From contig DASYYH010000026.1 in the NCBI GenBank assembly GCA_035934015.1, forward strand, positions 62,001 through 126,000: 64,000 nt of DNA, read 5' to 3'. The notes beneath the pieces were generated by a model. That model worked only from the letters and a program-made list of their open reading frames with translations, was not told the origin of the DNA and ran no database searches. Below, piece after piece: positions 17,161 through 26,728 of this stretch. Position numbers and translations under genes: made by a program. Position 1 is the first letter of the stretch; each line of letters begins with the position of its first letter. The DNA is from Candidatus Acidiferrales bacterium (GTDB taxonomy: Bacteria > Acidobacteriota > Terriglobia > Acidiferrales > UBA7541).

Positions 17161-20100
17161 GTGAAACTAAGGCTGGTTGTCCTGCTGGGCCTGTTGGCTT
17201 TTCTCGTGGGAATTATTTCTCCGCGAACACTTCATGCACAGACGGTGGCTTCGGCAACCGTGGTGGGCACAGTGACGGATCAGAGTGGCGCGGTGATTCC
17301 CGGAGCTGTGGTGAAACTGACGAACACCTCTACGGGTATCTCACTGACCACGACCGCGAACGGAGCGGGCCAGTACACGTTTCCTACAGTCACGCCCGGA
17401 CCATACCAGATTGAAGTGACCAAGCAGGGCTTTAGAAAGGCCACGATTCAAAATCTCGCGATTGACGTCTCCAAGAGCTATTTGGTGAATGTCCCTATGC
17501 AGGTTGGAGAAGTTGCCCAGTCCATTACAGTCGAGGCTGGTGCCGGCGTTCAGTTGGAGACGACCACGGCACAGGTTGGCAATGTTATTAATAGTGAAGA
17601 AATGGAAAACCTACCCACACTGACGCACAATGCCACGGAGCTAATTACCCTCCAACCGTCTGTCTCTCCCGGAATGGGTGACAACACTTTCCCGATGCCG
17701 GAACCTCGCGTTTCCGGCGCGATCGATGATCAGAATACGTACACGGTCGACGGCATCGACATCAGCGACAATCTCGTCGGCGCTGGTACGTGGATTCCCG
17801 TCTCAATCGATAGCGTGCAAGAATTCGACATCGGTGTCACAAATCCGAACTCCACGTTCGGGCGCAGCTCTGGCGGACAGATCAACCTTCTTGGCCGCCA
17901 CGGAACGAACGCATATCACGGCTCGGTTTATTGGTACACACAGAATAGCGCTTTTAACGCTAATTCTTGGGACTTGAATGCCGCTGGCGTGGCTCAGCCC
18001 CATCTGGATGACAATCGTGGTGGCGTCCGCTTCGGTGGCCCGATTATCAAGAACAAGACCTTCATCTTTGCTAATTATGAACTTCGCCGATTTCCGGAAT
18101 CCACGATATTCACAAGAGAGGTTCCGACGGCAAATCTGAAAGCTGGCATCCTCACATTTAAGGATGCGGCTGGGAACGTCGACACTTACAACCTGAAGAC
18201 TTCTGCGGCGTGCGGCCCGAGCGGTCTCACAGCTTGCGACCCTCGTGGCCTTGGCATCAGCCCCACCGTTCAGGATTTCTGGAACCTGATGCCAGGGGGT
18301 AATTTCGGCGGCGTGGGCGACGGCTTGAATGAGACTGGCTATCGAGGCACAGTTTCTTCTCCTCTAGATACGGACTATGGCGTGCTGCGCCTGGACCACA
18401 ACTTTACGGATAAGTGGCGCTTTTCCGGCAGCTACTCGTATTGGCGCAATATATCGTATGGCACCCAAATCAGTATTCTCAATGGAAATCCATCGGACGT
18501 AAGCACTTCGCCGTACCGCACGGCCATGGTGACCGGACAATTGACCACCCTGATTTCTCCCACGTTGACGAATACGTTCCGGTTTGGATGGGTTCGCAAC
18601 TGGCAGAACTTCCAGGTGGAGAGTCCTGCTGTGACCGCAGCGCAGTTTAATTTGCCCGGAACGGCCACCGGTCTCAGCTCTGACCCGTACGTCGCGATTA
18701 ACCCGGCCGAGGGTTTGCTGAATGCGCCTGTCGATAATACTTCCGCCGGCGCGCGTTTTCAGGATTATTTTGAAAAGAGCGTTCAATTTACGGATGGCAT
18801 CGACTGGACCAGGGGCAAGCATACGATTGAATTTGGTACAGACGATCGCCATCTCCCGATGCTGACCGACCGTGCCGATAAGGTGGTAAACGGCATCACG
18901 TCTCTAGTGAGCGTGATGGACAGCGTGGACCAGACGGGTGCATTCCTCTCCATTCCTGCATCGAATTCGCCACAACCTTGCGGAGGCGCAATCACGACCA
19001 ATTGCCTGCCCGCAAGCCAACTGGGAAATTGGAACTCGCTTTATGCAGGGTCTCTGGGGCTAATCGACAATACATCCATCTTGGCTGTCCGCGATGGGGG
19101 CCTGAACCCGCTTCCTTTCGGGACGCCATTGAGCAATAACACCGTCCAGAACCAGTTCTACTTCTACGGTCAAGACATTTGGCGCGCGACGAATTCGCTG
19201 ACCTTGAGCTATGGTCTCTCTTATGGTTGGCAAACTCCCCCATCGGACACTTTGGGGCGCCAGACGATCTTGATTAATGCTTCGAGCGGACAGTTTATCT
19301 CTGCGCCCGGCTACTTGGGCGACAAGCTGACCGCCGCGGAACAGAGCAACATTTACAATCCAACGACCGGATATATACCTGTGAATACGGCCCATCACTC
19401 GGTCTTCAGTACTGACTGGGGTGACTGGGCACCGCGCGTCTCAGCGGCGTGGAATCCCAGTTTTGATAATGGATTTTTGAGCCGTGTGTTTGGCGACAGG
19501 AAGTCAGTTATCCGTGCCGGCTACTCGATGGTCTATGACCGCGAGTCCACAATCGAGACGGTCGTGATTCCAATGCTTGGAGTGGGTTTCGGTCAAACGA
19601 TCAACAGTATTCTCCCCAACTGCACTGGAAGCTGCTCAAACCCAGCGGCTTCGGATTTCAGAGTGGGAGTGGATGGGAACATTCCGTTGCCGACCGTTCC
19701 AGCCATCTCTAATCCAGTTATCCCGAGTACACCGTTCGGCGAAATCCTTTCGTTCCAAGACGACCCCAATTTTAAAGTCGGCCGCAGTAACAACGTGGAC
19801 TTGGATATTCAGCGAGAATTGCCCCACAGTATGTTGTTGGAAGTGGGTTATATCTCGCACTGGGCCTCCCGGCTCCCAAGCTCCGTTGACATCAACAACT
19901 CGCCCTACATGTTCAAGGACTCGGCCTCGCGCCAGACTTTTGCTCAGGCGTTTGACGCCGTGGGCGCTGCCGTTCGCTCTGGCAATACGCCTTCCACGCA
20001 GCCTTTCTTTGAAAATCAGCTGCCCGGGTATGCCGCGGCGGTCTGCGGGGGCGGCACGAACACGGCTTGTCTTGTTTCAAAGGAAAGCTCGGCCTTCCAG

Positions 20101-21039
20101 TTTGGGTTGGTGCAGACCATGTTCCAGAACATGGATCTTTACCGGCTTGGCCAGGGCTTGCAACCGTACGATAACCTTCAAACCGTTCTCTCTGAATTGC
20201 GCACGTATGTCGGCTCGTCAACGTACAATGGGCTGATCGTCAGCTTGCAAAAGAAAACGTCACGCGGGTTGACTTTCCAGGTGAACTACACATTTTCGAA
20301 GTCCCTTGACCAGGGCCTCATCAACCAGGACAACGCGGGCTACTACCTGAATAGCTACTATACGAACGCCAGCTATGGCCCGTCGATCTATGATCGCAGA
20401 CACCTGATCACAGGCGACTACGTCTATCAGCTTCCAATTGGCAATGGCCATCGATTCCATTTCAATAATGGTCTCGATCGCGCCATCAGCGGTTGGTACT
20501 GGTCAGGTATTTTCGAGGCATACTCCGGTCTGCCAAATACAGTCGGCGAAAGCCCCGAGGTTTGGGGCGTGTCGTCTATCATCGGAGGCAATGTCCCGGC
20601 GATTCCAACCGTCCCGTCCTCGCAACTTAACAATAAACTGCATTCGGGTGTGACGGGTTCGGGAGGCATTGGCACCGCAACCGATCCCGCCAACGGCGGA
20701 ACCGGCCTCAACGTATTTGCCAATCCGCAAGCAGCTTTCGGTGACTTCCGCGATGTGAATATCAGCACCGATGGTCGCGACGGGTCGGCCAATCCATTCC
20801 GGCAGTTGGGCATGTGGAACTACGATATGGCCGTGGGCAAGTCCACGGCGATTCACGAAAACATTTCAATGGATTTCTCCGCTCAGTTCCTCAATGTATT
20901 CAACAACGTGAACTTTGCGACTCCTGGTCTGAGTTTGCAGAGCCCGTCGAATTTCGGCGAAATCACGAGCACGTTTGTTCCGGCGAACCGCGAAGCCAGC
21001 TCCCGCTGGATCGAACTCGGTCTGCGCTTGAACTTCTGA
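17161..21039 (+). CDS. Oar-like TonB-dependent receptor with carboxypeptidase-regulatory domain
   Basis: A 1292-residue outer-membrane protein. It starts at GTG 17161 with AAGGAGG about 9 bases upstream. A signal peptide ends at LHAQ. Residues about 32-115 are a carboxypeptidase-regulatory-like Ig fold (GTVTDQSGAVIPGAVV, then GPYQIEVTKQGF), followed by the plug (about 125-240, with YTVDGIDISDN) and a very large beta-barrel ending in RLNF, with the terminal aromatic needed for outer-membrane assembly. Such receptors are greatly expanded in Acidobacteriota and are thought to take up glycans or peptides; the ligand cannot be read. No SusD-like partner is adjacent. It has its own promoter and terminator. 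Confidence 0.93.
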   Translation: MKLRLVVLLGLLAFLVGIISPRTLHAQTVASATVVGTVTDQSGAVIPGAVVKLTNTSTGISLTTTANGAGQYTFPTVTPGPYQIEVTKQGFRKATIQNLAIDVSKSYLVNVPMQVGEVAQSITVEAGAGVQLETTTAQVGNVINSEEMENLPTLTHNATELITLQPSVSPGMGDNTFPMPEPRVSGAIDDQNTYTVDGIDISDNLVGAGTWIPVSIDSVQEFDIGVTNPNSTFGRSSGGQINLLGRHGTNAYHGSVYWYTQNSAFNANSWDLNAAGVAQPHLDDNRGGVRFGGPIIKNKTFIFANYELRRFPESTIFTREVPTANLKAGILTFKDAAGNVDTYNLKTSAACGPSGLTACDPRGLGISPTVQDFWNLMPGGNFGGVGDGLNETGYRGTVSSPLDTDYGVLRLDHNFTDKWRFSGSYSYWRNISYGTQISILNGNPSDVSTSPYRTAMVTGQLTTLISPTLTNTFRFGWVRNWQNFQVESPAVTAAQFNLPGTATGLSSDPYVAINPAEGLLNAPVDNTSAGARFQDYFEKSVQFTDGIDWTRGKHTIEFGTDDRHLPMLTDRADKVVNGITSLVSVMDSVDQTGAFLSIPASNSPQPCGGAITTNCLPASQLGNWNSLYAGSLGLIDNTSILAVRDGGLNPLPFGTPLSNNTVQNQFYFYGQDIWRATNSLTLSYGLSYGWQTPPSDTLGRQTILINASSGQFISAPGYLGDKLTAAEQSNIYNPTTGYIPVNTAHHSVFSTDWGDWAPRVSAAWNPSFDNGFLSRVFGDRKSVIRAGYSMVYDRESTIETVVIPMLGVGFGQTINSILPNCTGSCSNPAASDFRVGVDGNIPLPTVPAISNPVIPSTPFGEILSFQDDPNFKVGRSNNVDLDIQRELPHSMLLEVGYISHWASRLPSSVDINNSPYMFKDSASRQTFAQAFDAVGAAVRSGNTPSTQPFFENQLPGYAAAVCGGGTNTACLVSKESSAFQFGLVQTMFQNMDLYRLGQGLQPYDNLQTVLSELRTYVGSSTYNGLIVSLQKKTSRGLTFQVNYTFSKSLDQGLINQDNAGYYLNSYYTNASYGPSIYDRRHLITGDYVYQLPIGNGHRFHFNNGLDRAISGWYWSGIFEAYSGLPNTVGESPEVWGVSSIIGGNVPAIPTVPSSQLNNKLHSGVTGSGGIGTATDPANGGTGLNVFANPQAAFGDFRDVNISTDGRDGSANPFRQLGMWNYDMAVGKSTAIHENISMDFSAQFLNVFNNVNFATPGLSLQSPSNFGEITSTFVPANREASSRWIELGLRLNF

Positions 21040-21065
21040 TTAACCTAGCTTGACACGCAGCTTCG

Positions 21066-21101
21066 ACCCTGGGCTCCAGCAATGGAGCTCAGGGTTTTTT
21101 G
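21066..21101 (+). terminator. Rho-independent terminator of the TonB-dependent receptor
   Basis: A 13-base-pair stem (21066-21078 with 21083-21095, one G-U pair) capped by a GCAA tetraloop and followed by a run of T. It starts 27 bases after the receptor stop codon. Confidence 0.9.
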
Positions 21102-21150
21102 TTGTCTCCCAACGCGCGGAACATTTTTCGATTAAATGGAGCAGGAAATA

Positions 21151-21225
21151 TGGCTCCGGGGCTTGGACTCGAACCAAGATTCTAGGCTCCAAAGGCCCAT
21201 GTGCTACCAATTGCACCACCCCGGA
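21151..21225 (-). tRNA. tRNA-Gln (anticodon TTG)
   Basis: On the minus strand the acceptor stem TCCGGGG pairs with CCCCGGA. The D arm is GTGC/GCAC, the anticodon loop is CTTTGGA with TTG at 34-36, and the T arm has TTCGAGT. Discriminator G and an encoded CCA follow. All stems pair perfectly. Confidence 0.95.
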
Positions 21226-21419
21226 AGCGAGGAAAGCAGCTTAAGAAGTATAATGAAACGTCCGATTCTTTTGCCAAATTTCTTGACTCAAGAATTCTGT
21301 GTTGGAATTCCCTCGTTCGGGACACAAAGAGTCAAAATTCAAACTGGCCCACTGCCCAAATTCTGCCTCGATTGCTGCTCTTCGCTCAATCTGCTACGCT
21401 TCTATGACGCGTTTTCCAC

Positions 21420-21509
21420 GGAGAGGTGTCCGAGCGGCTTAAGGAGCACGCTTGGAAAGCGTGTGTAGGAGAAATCCTACCGTGGGTTCAAATCCCACCC
21501 TCTCCGCCA
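21420..21509 (+). tRNA. tRNA-Ser (anticodon GGA)
   Basis: Acceptor stem GGAGAGG/CCTCTCC, anticodon stem CACGC/GCGTG with loop TTGGAAA (anticodon GGA), and a long class II variable arm (TAGGAGAAATCCTA). The T loop is TTCAAAT, and CCA is encoded. It reads UCC/UCU serine codons. Confidence 0.95.
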
Positions 21510-21539
21510 CTCCTGAAGTCTCTCGCCATTGATTCGAAG

Positions 21540-23408
21540 TCATGATTTCAAATACCACGGAATATTGATGATTACGACTTTCTCGTTGCCCTTTAACAAC
21601 AACGCGGCTTTCAGCCATTCCGCGCGCTGATTGTGCAGGAAATATTGGTACCACCGCTTTTGCACAAGCTCCGGAATGATCACAGCGATCTGCCGGTCCG
21701 GTTCCTTCGACGTGATCCTGAGGACATAATCCACAATCGGGTTGATCACAAAACGATAGGGAGACTTCAGTATCGTCAATTTCGGCGCTGGCAAGCCGGC
21801 ATTCTTCATGGGCGTCTCGACGTCCTCACTCCAGCTCTTTCGTACATCCATCTCCTGCTCATTCCCGCAATCCACGTGCAAAACATAAATTTCTGAAGAG
21901 AGATTGAGTGCAAATTGCAGTCCCTGGCGAACGATCTTGTTCCACGTAATCATGGGCATCACAACGATTGGCGCGCGAAGGTCGTGCAAAACCAGCGGCG
22001 CCGGGTCCGCGATTTCCTCGGCCACCCGATCGTAGTGGTGCCGGATTCCATACATGAGAGCAATGATCGAAGGAATCATCAGCACGGTGATCCATGCGCC
22101 CTCGACAAACTTCGTTGTCACCACGACGATTATCGTGACCCCCGTGCAAATAGCTCCGAAGAGATTCACGAACATCGCCGCGCGCGATTTCTTCCCGCCC
22201 GCGCGCCGCCAGTGAACCACCATTCCCGCCTGCGAAAGCGTGAATGCCAGAAATGCTCCTACGGCATAAAGCGGAATCAGTCTGTCCGTCACTCCGTGGA
22301 AAAGGATGAGCATCGCTCCGCAAAGCAGCGCCAGCACGAGGATTCCAGACGTGTACACAAGCCTTCGTCCTTGAACAGCCAGAGGGCTCGGAAGATAGCC
22401 GTCCCGGGCGAGCAATCGGCTCAGGCGCGGAAAATCCGCGAAGGCTGTGTTCGCAGAAAGCGAAAGCACGAGAAGGATCGACGCAATCGTCAGGTAGTAG
22501 AAAGTATGGCGTCCGGCGACCGCGGCAGTAAGTTGCGAAAGCACACTTTGATATCCAGGGCCGGGATTCGTCGCGCTTATATGATAGACTCGCGATAAAA
22601 ATGCGATGCCTGCGAGCAGCGCCACCAGGACCATCACGATTATCGTCAGCGTTCTCTGCGCCGTTTTCGCGACCGGTTCGCGAAATGCTTTAACGCCATT
22701 GCTGACGGCCTCTACTCCCGTCATCGCCGTGCATCCGCTGGAAAACGCTTTCAGGAGCAGCCACAGGCCTACAGCTCCCGTCGCGGCTGGCAAAACAGGA
22801 GGCGCTTCCACAGGAACGGGATGTCCGCCGGCTGCCAGGGTTTTCGCAATTCCGATGCCCAGCATCGTGAGCAGTGTTCCAACGAAAAGCCATGTAGGAA
22901 CCATGAAGATGATGCCCGTTTCGCGCACACCGCGCAGATTGATAAGAGTTATCAGGGCCAGTATCCCGACACAGATTCCTGTTGTGTGCGGTTCGAGCGA
23001 CGGCACGGCGGAAACCAGTGCACCCACTCCTGCGGAAATTCCAACCGCGGCGGTTAAAACGTAATCGATCATCAGCGCGCCGGCTGCGAGCAATCCTGCC
23101 GCTGGCCCCAGGTTTTGTCCCGCCACAGTGTAAGACCCGCCGCCATTGGGGTACGCCTCAATCGTCTGTCGATAGGAAAAATAGACGATCCAAAGCAGGA
23201 TGATGATGCTGATTGTAATGGGAAGAATATAGACCGCGCTCAGCGCGCCAAGCGAAGCCAGCAATGCCAGAGCTGCTTCCGGGCCGTACGCCGCGGAGCT
23301 GAGCGCATCGAGGCCGAAAACGGAGATCCCTGCTGCGGCGCCCAATTTCTCTCCTCTTTCCTCGGAGGAGCGCAGCGGCCGGCCGCACAAAACGTCGATG
23401 ATCGCCAT
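21540..23408 (-). CDS. APC-superfamily permease, KimA-like
   Basis: 622 residues with about twelve membrane helices and a C-terminal cytoplasmic domain of about 150 residues. The start of helix 1 (GISVFGLDALSSAAYGPEAAL) and the long soluble tail match the KimA/YdaO group of APC transporters, where the Bacillus member is a c-di-AMP-inhibited proton/potassium symporter. A generic amino-acid permease is the alternative. ATG at 23408 has GAGG about 8 bases upstream and lies just after the stop of the preceding methyltransferase gene; a GTG at 23420 would overlap that stop. The two genes are one transcript. Confidence 0.82.
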   Translation of the reverse strand: MAIIDVLCGRPLRSSEERGEKLGAAAGISVFGLDALSSAAYGPEAALALLASLGALSAVYILPITISIIILLWIVYFSYRQTIEAYPNGGGSYTVAGQNLGPAAGLLAAGALMIDYVLTAAVGISAGVGALVSAVPSLEPHTTGICVGILALITLINLRGVRETGIIFMVPTWLFVGTLLTMLGIGIAKTLAAGGHPVPVEAPPVLPAATGAVGLWLLLKAFSSGCTAMTGVEAVSNGVKAFREPVAKTAQRTLTIIVMVLVALLAGIAFLSRVYHISATNPGPGYQSVLSQLTAAVAGRHTFYYLTIASILLVLSLSANTAFADFPRLSRLLARDGYLPSPLAVQGRRLVYTSGILVLALLCGAMLILFHGVTDRLIPLYAVGAFLAFTLSQAGMVVHWRRAGGKKSRAAMFVNLFGAICTGVTIIVVVTTKFVEGAWITVLMIPSIIALMYGIRHHYDRVAEEIADPAPLVLHDLRAPIVVMPMITWNKIVRQGLQFALNLSSEIYVLHVDCGNEQEMDVRKSWSEDVETPMKNAGLPAPKLTILKSPYRFVINPIVDYVLRITSKEPDRQIAVIIPELVQKRWYQYFLHNQRAEWLKAALLLKGNEKVVIINIPWYLKS

Positions 23409-23416
23409 CCAATACC

Positions 23417-24001
23417 TCACTTTGTTCTAGTCAGCAGCCGGTAGGGCAGAAACCGCGGCACGCGCTGGCAGTATTCCTCGTAGGCCGGGCCGAAACGCAC
23501 GCGCAATTCTCGTTCTTCAAGTGCAATGACGGTCGCTACAAGCAACAGCCACACTCCCGCAATCGCCCACATCAGTCGCGTCGCAGCCAGCAAGCAAGCT
23601 CCAGCCACGGACGCAATCATGCCTGCGTATCGAGGATGGCGCATGTACGAATAGATCCCAGTCCGCGCCACTTCGCCGCCACCGGAAAGCTCTGTCTTGC
23701 CAATCAGCCGCGAAGTTCCCAGATCACGGTGCACTTTCCCGAAAAGCCACAAGTCGAAAGCAATCAAGAGTAGTCCGATTCCGATTTCGGTTTTGCTGGG
23801 ACCTTCACCCCGAAAAATTTTGCTGTGGAATGTAATCAGCAGCCCTGTCACGGCGCTCCAAGCTACGCTGACCGCCGTAACGTACGCCGCTCTTATTCGG
23901 CCTCGCCAAAAACGAGCAAGCGGGTGCACGACCAGCCAGAAAAGAGGATTGGGCAATTGTAGAAAGAAGATGACCGCTGCAATCCACGCAAACAGATTCA
24001 T
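23417..24001 (-). CDS. Isoprenylcysteine/phospholipid-type membrane methyltransferase
   Basis: 194 residues with about five membrane helices. The C-terminal signature TGIYSYMRHPRYAGM, and then EERELRVRFGPAYEEYCQRVPRF, is the S-adenosylmethionine-binding part of the ICMT/PEMT superfamily. Bacterial members methylate lipids or unknown small acceptors; the acceptor here is not predictable. It is followed immediately by the KimA-like permease gene and is divergent from the cupin gene. Confidence 0.82.
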   Translation of the reverse strand: MNLFAWIAAVIFFLQLPNPLFWLVVHPLARFWRGRIRAAYVTAVSVAWSAVTGLLITFHSKIFRGEGPSKTEIGIGLLLIAFDLWLFGKVHRDLGTSRLIGKTELSGGGEVARTGIYSYMRHPRYAGMIASVAGACLLAATRLMWAIAGVWLLLVATVIALEERELRVRFGPAYEEYCQRVPRFLPYRLLTRTK

Positions 24002-24189
24002 CCACGACCTCGCTGGCGCGAAGCTAGCTGGAATCCAAAAGGCTCGCCGCGCATCTTAATGGAGTTGCTCATGCTTCCGCAAACGCATCTCGTTCACCTC
24101 GCGTTTTTATCTGCATTCCATTTCTCGCCCATTGACGCCGCGTCTCTTTCATTGGAGGATTCCAGATTCACTTTTCGAAGGGAGCTGCT

Positions 24190-24546
24190 ATGCCAAATGT
24201 CACATCTTGGGAAAAGATCGAAACGGAAAAACTCAACGAGCAAATCTCGCGAAAGATGATTTTTGGCGAAAAGGCTATGCTCGCGCGGATCGCTCTCGCG
24301 AAGGGAGCCGTTGTTCCTCGCCATTCGCATGTGAACGAGCAAATCACGTGGATCCTTTCCGGCGCGCTGAAACTGAGCTTCGATGATGGCGACAGAGTTG
24401 TTCGCGGCGGCGAGATGCTTCTGATTCCGTCGAATGTTCCACACTCGGCGGTGGCGCTTGAAGATACGATAGACATCGATATTTTCGGGCCGCCTCGCGA
24501 GGATTGGATCAAGAAGACCGACGCCTATTTGCGCGGCCAAAAATAA
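24190..24546 (+). CDS. Cupin-domain protein
   Basis: 118 residues forming one cupin barrel. Motif 1 is present as GAVVPRHSHVNEQITWILSG, with two His and a Glu as metal ligands. Motif 2 is GGEMLLIPSNVPHSAVA, with the last His. It may be a small sugar-lactone or aroma-compound dioxygenase/isomerase, or a ligand-binding protein. It lies 41 bases upstream of the SDR gene on the same strand, so the two probably act on one pathway. Confidence 0.85.
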   Translation: MPNVTSWEKIETEKLNEQISRKMIFGEKAMLARIALAKGAVVPRHSHVNEQITWILSGALKLSFDDGDRVVRGGEMLLIPSNVPHSAVALEDTIDIDIFGPPREDWIKKTDAYLRGQK

Positions 24547-24587
24547 CTTGCCTGAATATATCTCTGACGAATAAGGAGTCCAATCTA

Positions 24588-25379
24588 ATGGAACTTGGTT
24601 TGAAGGGACGCGTGGCTATCGTAGCTGCAGCAAGCAAGGGGCTGGGACGCGCAGTGGCGGAAGCGCTCTCGCGCGAAGGCGCGGAAGTCGCTATTTGCGC
24701 GCGTTCATCCGCGAATCTTAGGAAAGCCGCAGAGTCCATTCGCACAGCTACCGGCCGCGAGGTTTTTCACCGCGAACTCGATGTTACGGATGCGAAGGCT
24801 GTCCGCGATTTCGTTGTGGCCGTCGAAGAGCGCTTCGGCTCCGTCGACGTTTGCGTCACCAATGCGGGAGGTCCTCCCGCGAAAAAATTTCTGGAAATCT
24901 CCTTGGACGAATGGCGCGCGGCCGTTGACCTCACATTGATGAGCGCAGTTTATTTTGCACGCGAAGTTCTTCCTCGCATGCAGATGCGCGGCTGGGGTCG
25001 CTTGCTGGCCGTCACTTCCGTCTCCGTCAAGCAGCCCATCGACAATCTGCTGCTCTCCAATTCCATACGCGCCGCGGTCACGGGACTCATGCGCACACTT
25101 GCGAATGAATTCGGCCCAAGCGGCATCACTGTGAATTGCATTTGCCCGGGGTATACACTCACCGAGCGCCTTGATGAACTCATCGGCGTGCAGGCGAAGA
25201 ATGCCGGCCTTGAGCGCGAAAAAATCCTGGAGCGCTTGGGCACGCAAGTGCCGCTTGGCCGTATCGGCAAACCGGAAGAGTTTGCCGCTATGGTCGCATT
25301 TCTTGCATCCGAGCGCGCCAGCTACATCAACGGCTGCTCGATTCCTGTCGATGGTGGCTGGGTGAAGAGCTTGCTGTAA
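24588..25379 (+). CDS. Short-chain dehydrogenase/reductase with atypical active site
   Basis: 263 residues from ATG at 24588, with AAGGAG about 10 bases upstream. The Rossmann motif is variant (AAASKGLGRAVAEAL in place of TGxxxGIG); the NAG of TNAGG and the catalytic-region Ser in VTSVSV are present. Where YxxxK is expected the sequence reads SNSIR, so both Tyr and Lys are replaced. The C-terminus (GRIGKPEEFAAMVAFLASERASYINGCSIPVDGG) is that of FabG-like SDRs. I recall a subgroup of 3-oxoacyl-ACP-reductase-like SDRs with the same LSNxxR motif, so the change is not necessarily a defect. It is paired with an upstream cupin gene. Confidence 0.85.
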   Translation: MELGLKGRVAIVAAASKGLGRAVAEALSREGAEVAICARSSANLRKAAESIRTATGREVFHRELDVTDAKAVRDFVVAVEERFGSVDVCVTNAGGPPAKKFLEISLDEWRAAVDLTLMSAVYFAREVLPRMQMRGWGRLLAVTSVSVKQPIDNLLLSNSIRAAVTGLMRTLANEFGPSGITVNCICPGYTLTERLDELIGVQAKNAGLEREKILERLGTQVPLGRIGKPEEFAAMVAFLASERASYINGCSIPVDGGWVKSLL

Positions 25380-25392
25380 ATCCCACGCTCAT

Positions 25393-26703
25393 TCACCCGG
25401 CGAGAAGGATGCGGAGGTCGCGCAGATTATTTCCGGTCGGCCCGGTCATGATCGCGTCGCCGAGCCGGTCGAAAAAAGTGAAGGCATCGCTGTTCTGAAA
25501 AAATTCCTGCGGATTCATTTTCGCATTTCGCGCGCGATCGAACGTTTCGCCGTCGGCTGCGGCGCCAGCGGCGGGGCTATTGCCATCGATGCCATCCGTC
25601 CCTGCGCTGAGCACTGTAATCTCGCGCCCTGCGATTCGTTCGACGCACGCGAGAACAAAGGCTGAATTTCGCCCGCCGAGCCCCGTTCCCGTCACGGTGC
25701 TGCTGACTTCGCCGTCGGAGATCAATGCCACCGGCTTGCCCGCCTGAGATCGCATCAGACGTTCCAGTTCTTGAAGAAGATGCTCGGCAGCTCTTTCTAC
25801 GGACCAGCCATCCGTGGAGTTGTCGCACACCGTGAAATATCCCGCCGCTTCGGCGGCCACGTGCGCATGGTGAAACAATTCGCGCCGCCCCAACAACAAT
25901 TCGAAATGCGCGCGAGCGAATGCTGTGTCTCCGGCCTTCGGAGTTTCGACGAGTCGGTGATTTTCGAATTTCTCCTGCAGCGAAGCGGGCATCTTGTCGA
26001 GCAAGCGATACTGTCGCGCGATTCTTTCTGCATCGGCGATCGTCGTCGGATCGGGCAGCGTTGGTCCGGACGCCAGGGCTGTCTCTTGGCCTTCCGGCAC
26101 GTCGGTCACGCCAAATGTCAGTTTCATCGCGCGCGGCGCTGCGGCGGCAAGGCGCCCGCCCTTGACGGCGGAAAGATGCTTGCGGATCGCGTTGATTTCC
26201 TCGATGGGCGCGCCGCACGTCACGAGCGCGTGATGCAATTTCACAAAGTCGTCCAGAGATATGCCTTGGTCAAGCGGCAACTCGCACAAAGATGAGCCGC
26301 CGCCGGAGAGCAGGAAAAAAATGAGCGTGTGTTCGTCGGTTTTTTTCAGCAGCTCGAGAATTGCCCGCGCGGCGCGAAAGCTTTCTTCGTTGGGCACAGG
26401 GTGGCCCGAGACGAAAATCTCCCAGCCTTCGAGCCTGTGCGGCGGTTTTGACGGCCCGGCAAGTACGCCACGAACATGAAATTCGGGCGCGAGCGCACGG
26501 TTGAGACCATCCGCGAGGGCGAATGCGGCTTTGCCGATGGAGACCGCAAAAATCTCGCGATACTCGCGCAAATCGATGATCGAATTTCCCGCGTGGATTT
26601 TGCCGCCTTGAAAACCCAGGTTTTGCGCGAGCGTGGCCGGTATATTAATTCCTGCGAGCGTCGAGAGAAAAATGTTGCGGGCGAGAGTTTTGCGGTCGGT
26701 CAT
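25393..26703 (-). CDS. gckA: Glycerate 2-kinase (MOFRL family)
   Basis: 436 residues in the two-domain DUF4147 plus MOFRL layout. Features are IGKAAFALADG early, FLLSGGGSSLCELP (phosphate-binding glycine loop) in the middle, and the C-terminal MOFRL signature GLGGRNSAFVLACV followed by SAGTDGIDGNSPAAGA. It phosphorylates D-glycerate to 2-phosphoglycerate. ATG at 26703 (MTDRKTLARN) is preferred because the longer frame to 26745 overlaps the upstream dehydrogenase. Together with that dehydrogenase and the divergent glycolate oxidase it completes a route from glycolate to glycolysis. Confidence 0.9.
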   Translation of the reverse strand: MTDRKTLARNIFLSTLAGINIPATLAQNLGFQGGKIHAGNSIIDLREYREIFAVSIGKAAFALADGLNRALAPEFHVRGVLAGPSKPPHRLEGWEIFVSGHPVPNEESFRAARAILELLKKTDEHTLIFFLLSGGGSSLCELPLDQGISLDDFVKLHHALVTCGAPIEEINAIRKHLSAVKGGRLAAAAPRAMKLTFGVTDVPEGQETALASGPTLPDPTTIADAERIARQYRLLDKMPASLQEKFENHRLVETPKAGDTAFARAHFELLLGRRELFHHAHVAAEAAGYFTVCDNSTDGWSVERAAEHLLQELERLMRSQAGKPVALISDGEVSSTVTGTGLGGRNSAFVLACVERIAGREITVLSAGTDGIDGNSPAAGAAADGETFDRARNAKMNPQEFFQNSDAFTFFDRLGDAIMTGPTGNNLRDLRILLAG

Positions 26704-26728
26704 TGCAATGAATTTTGGTGGCGCCTCG

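Noticed and set aside
17161-21039. SusC-like polysaccharide utilisation locus
   Set aside because: The receptor is of Oar/carboxypeptidase-regulatory type, and no SusD or glycan-binding lipoprotein gene is beside it.
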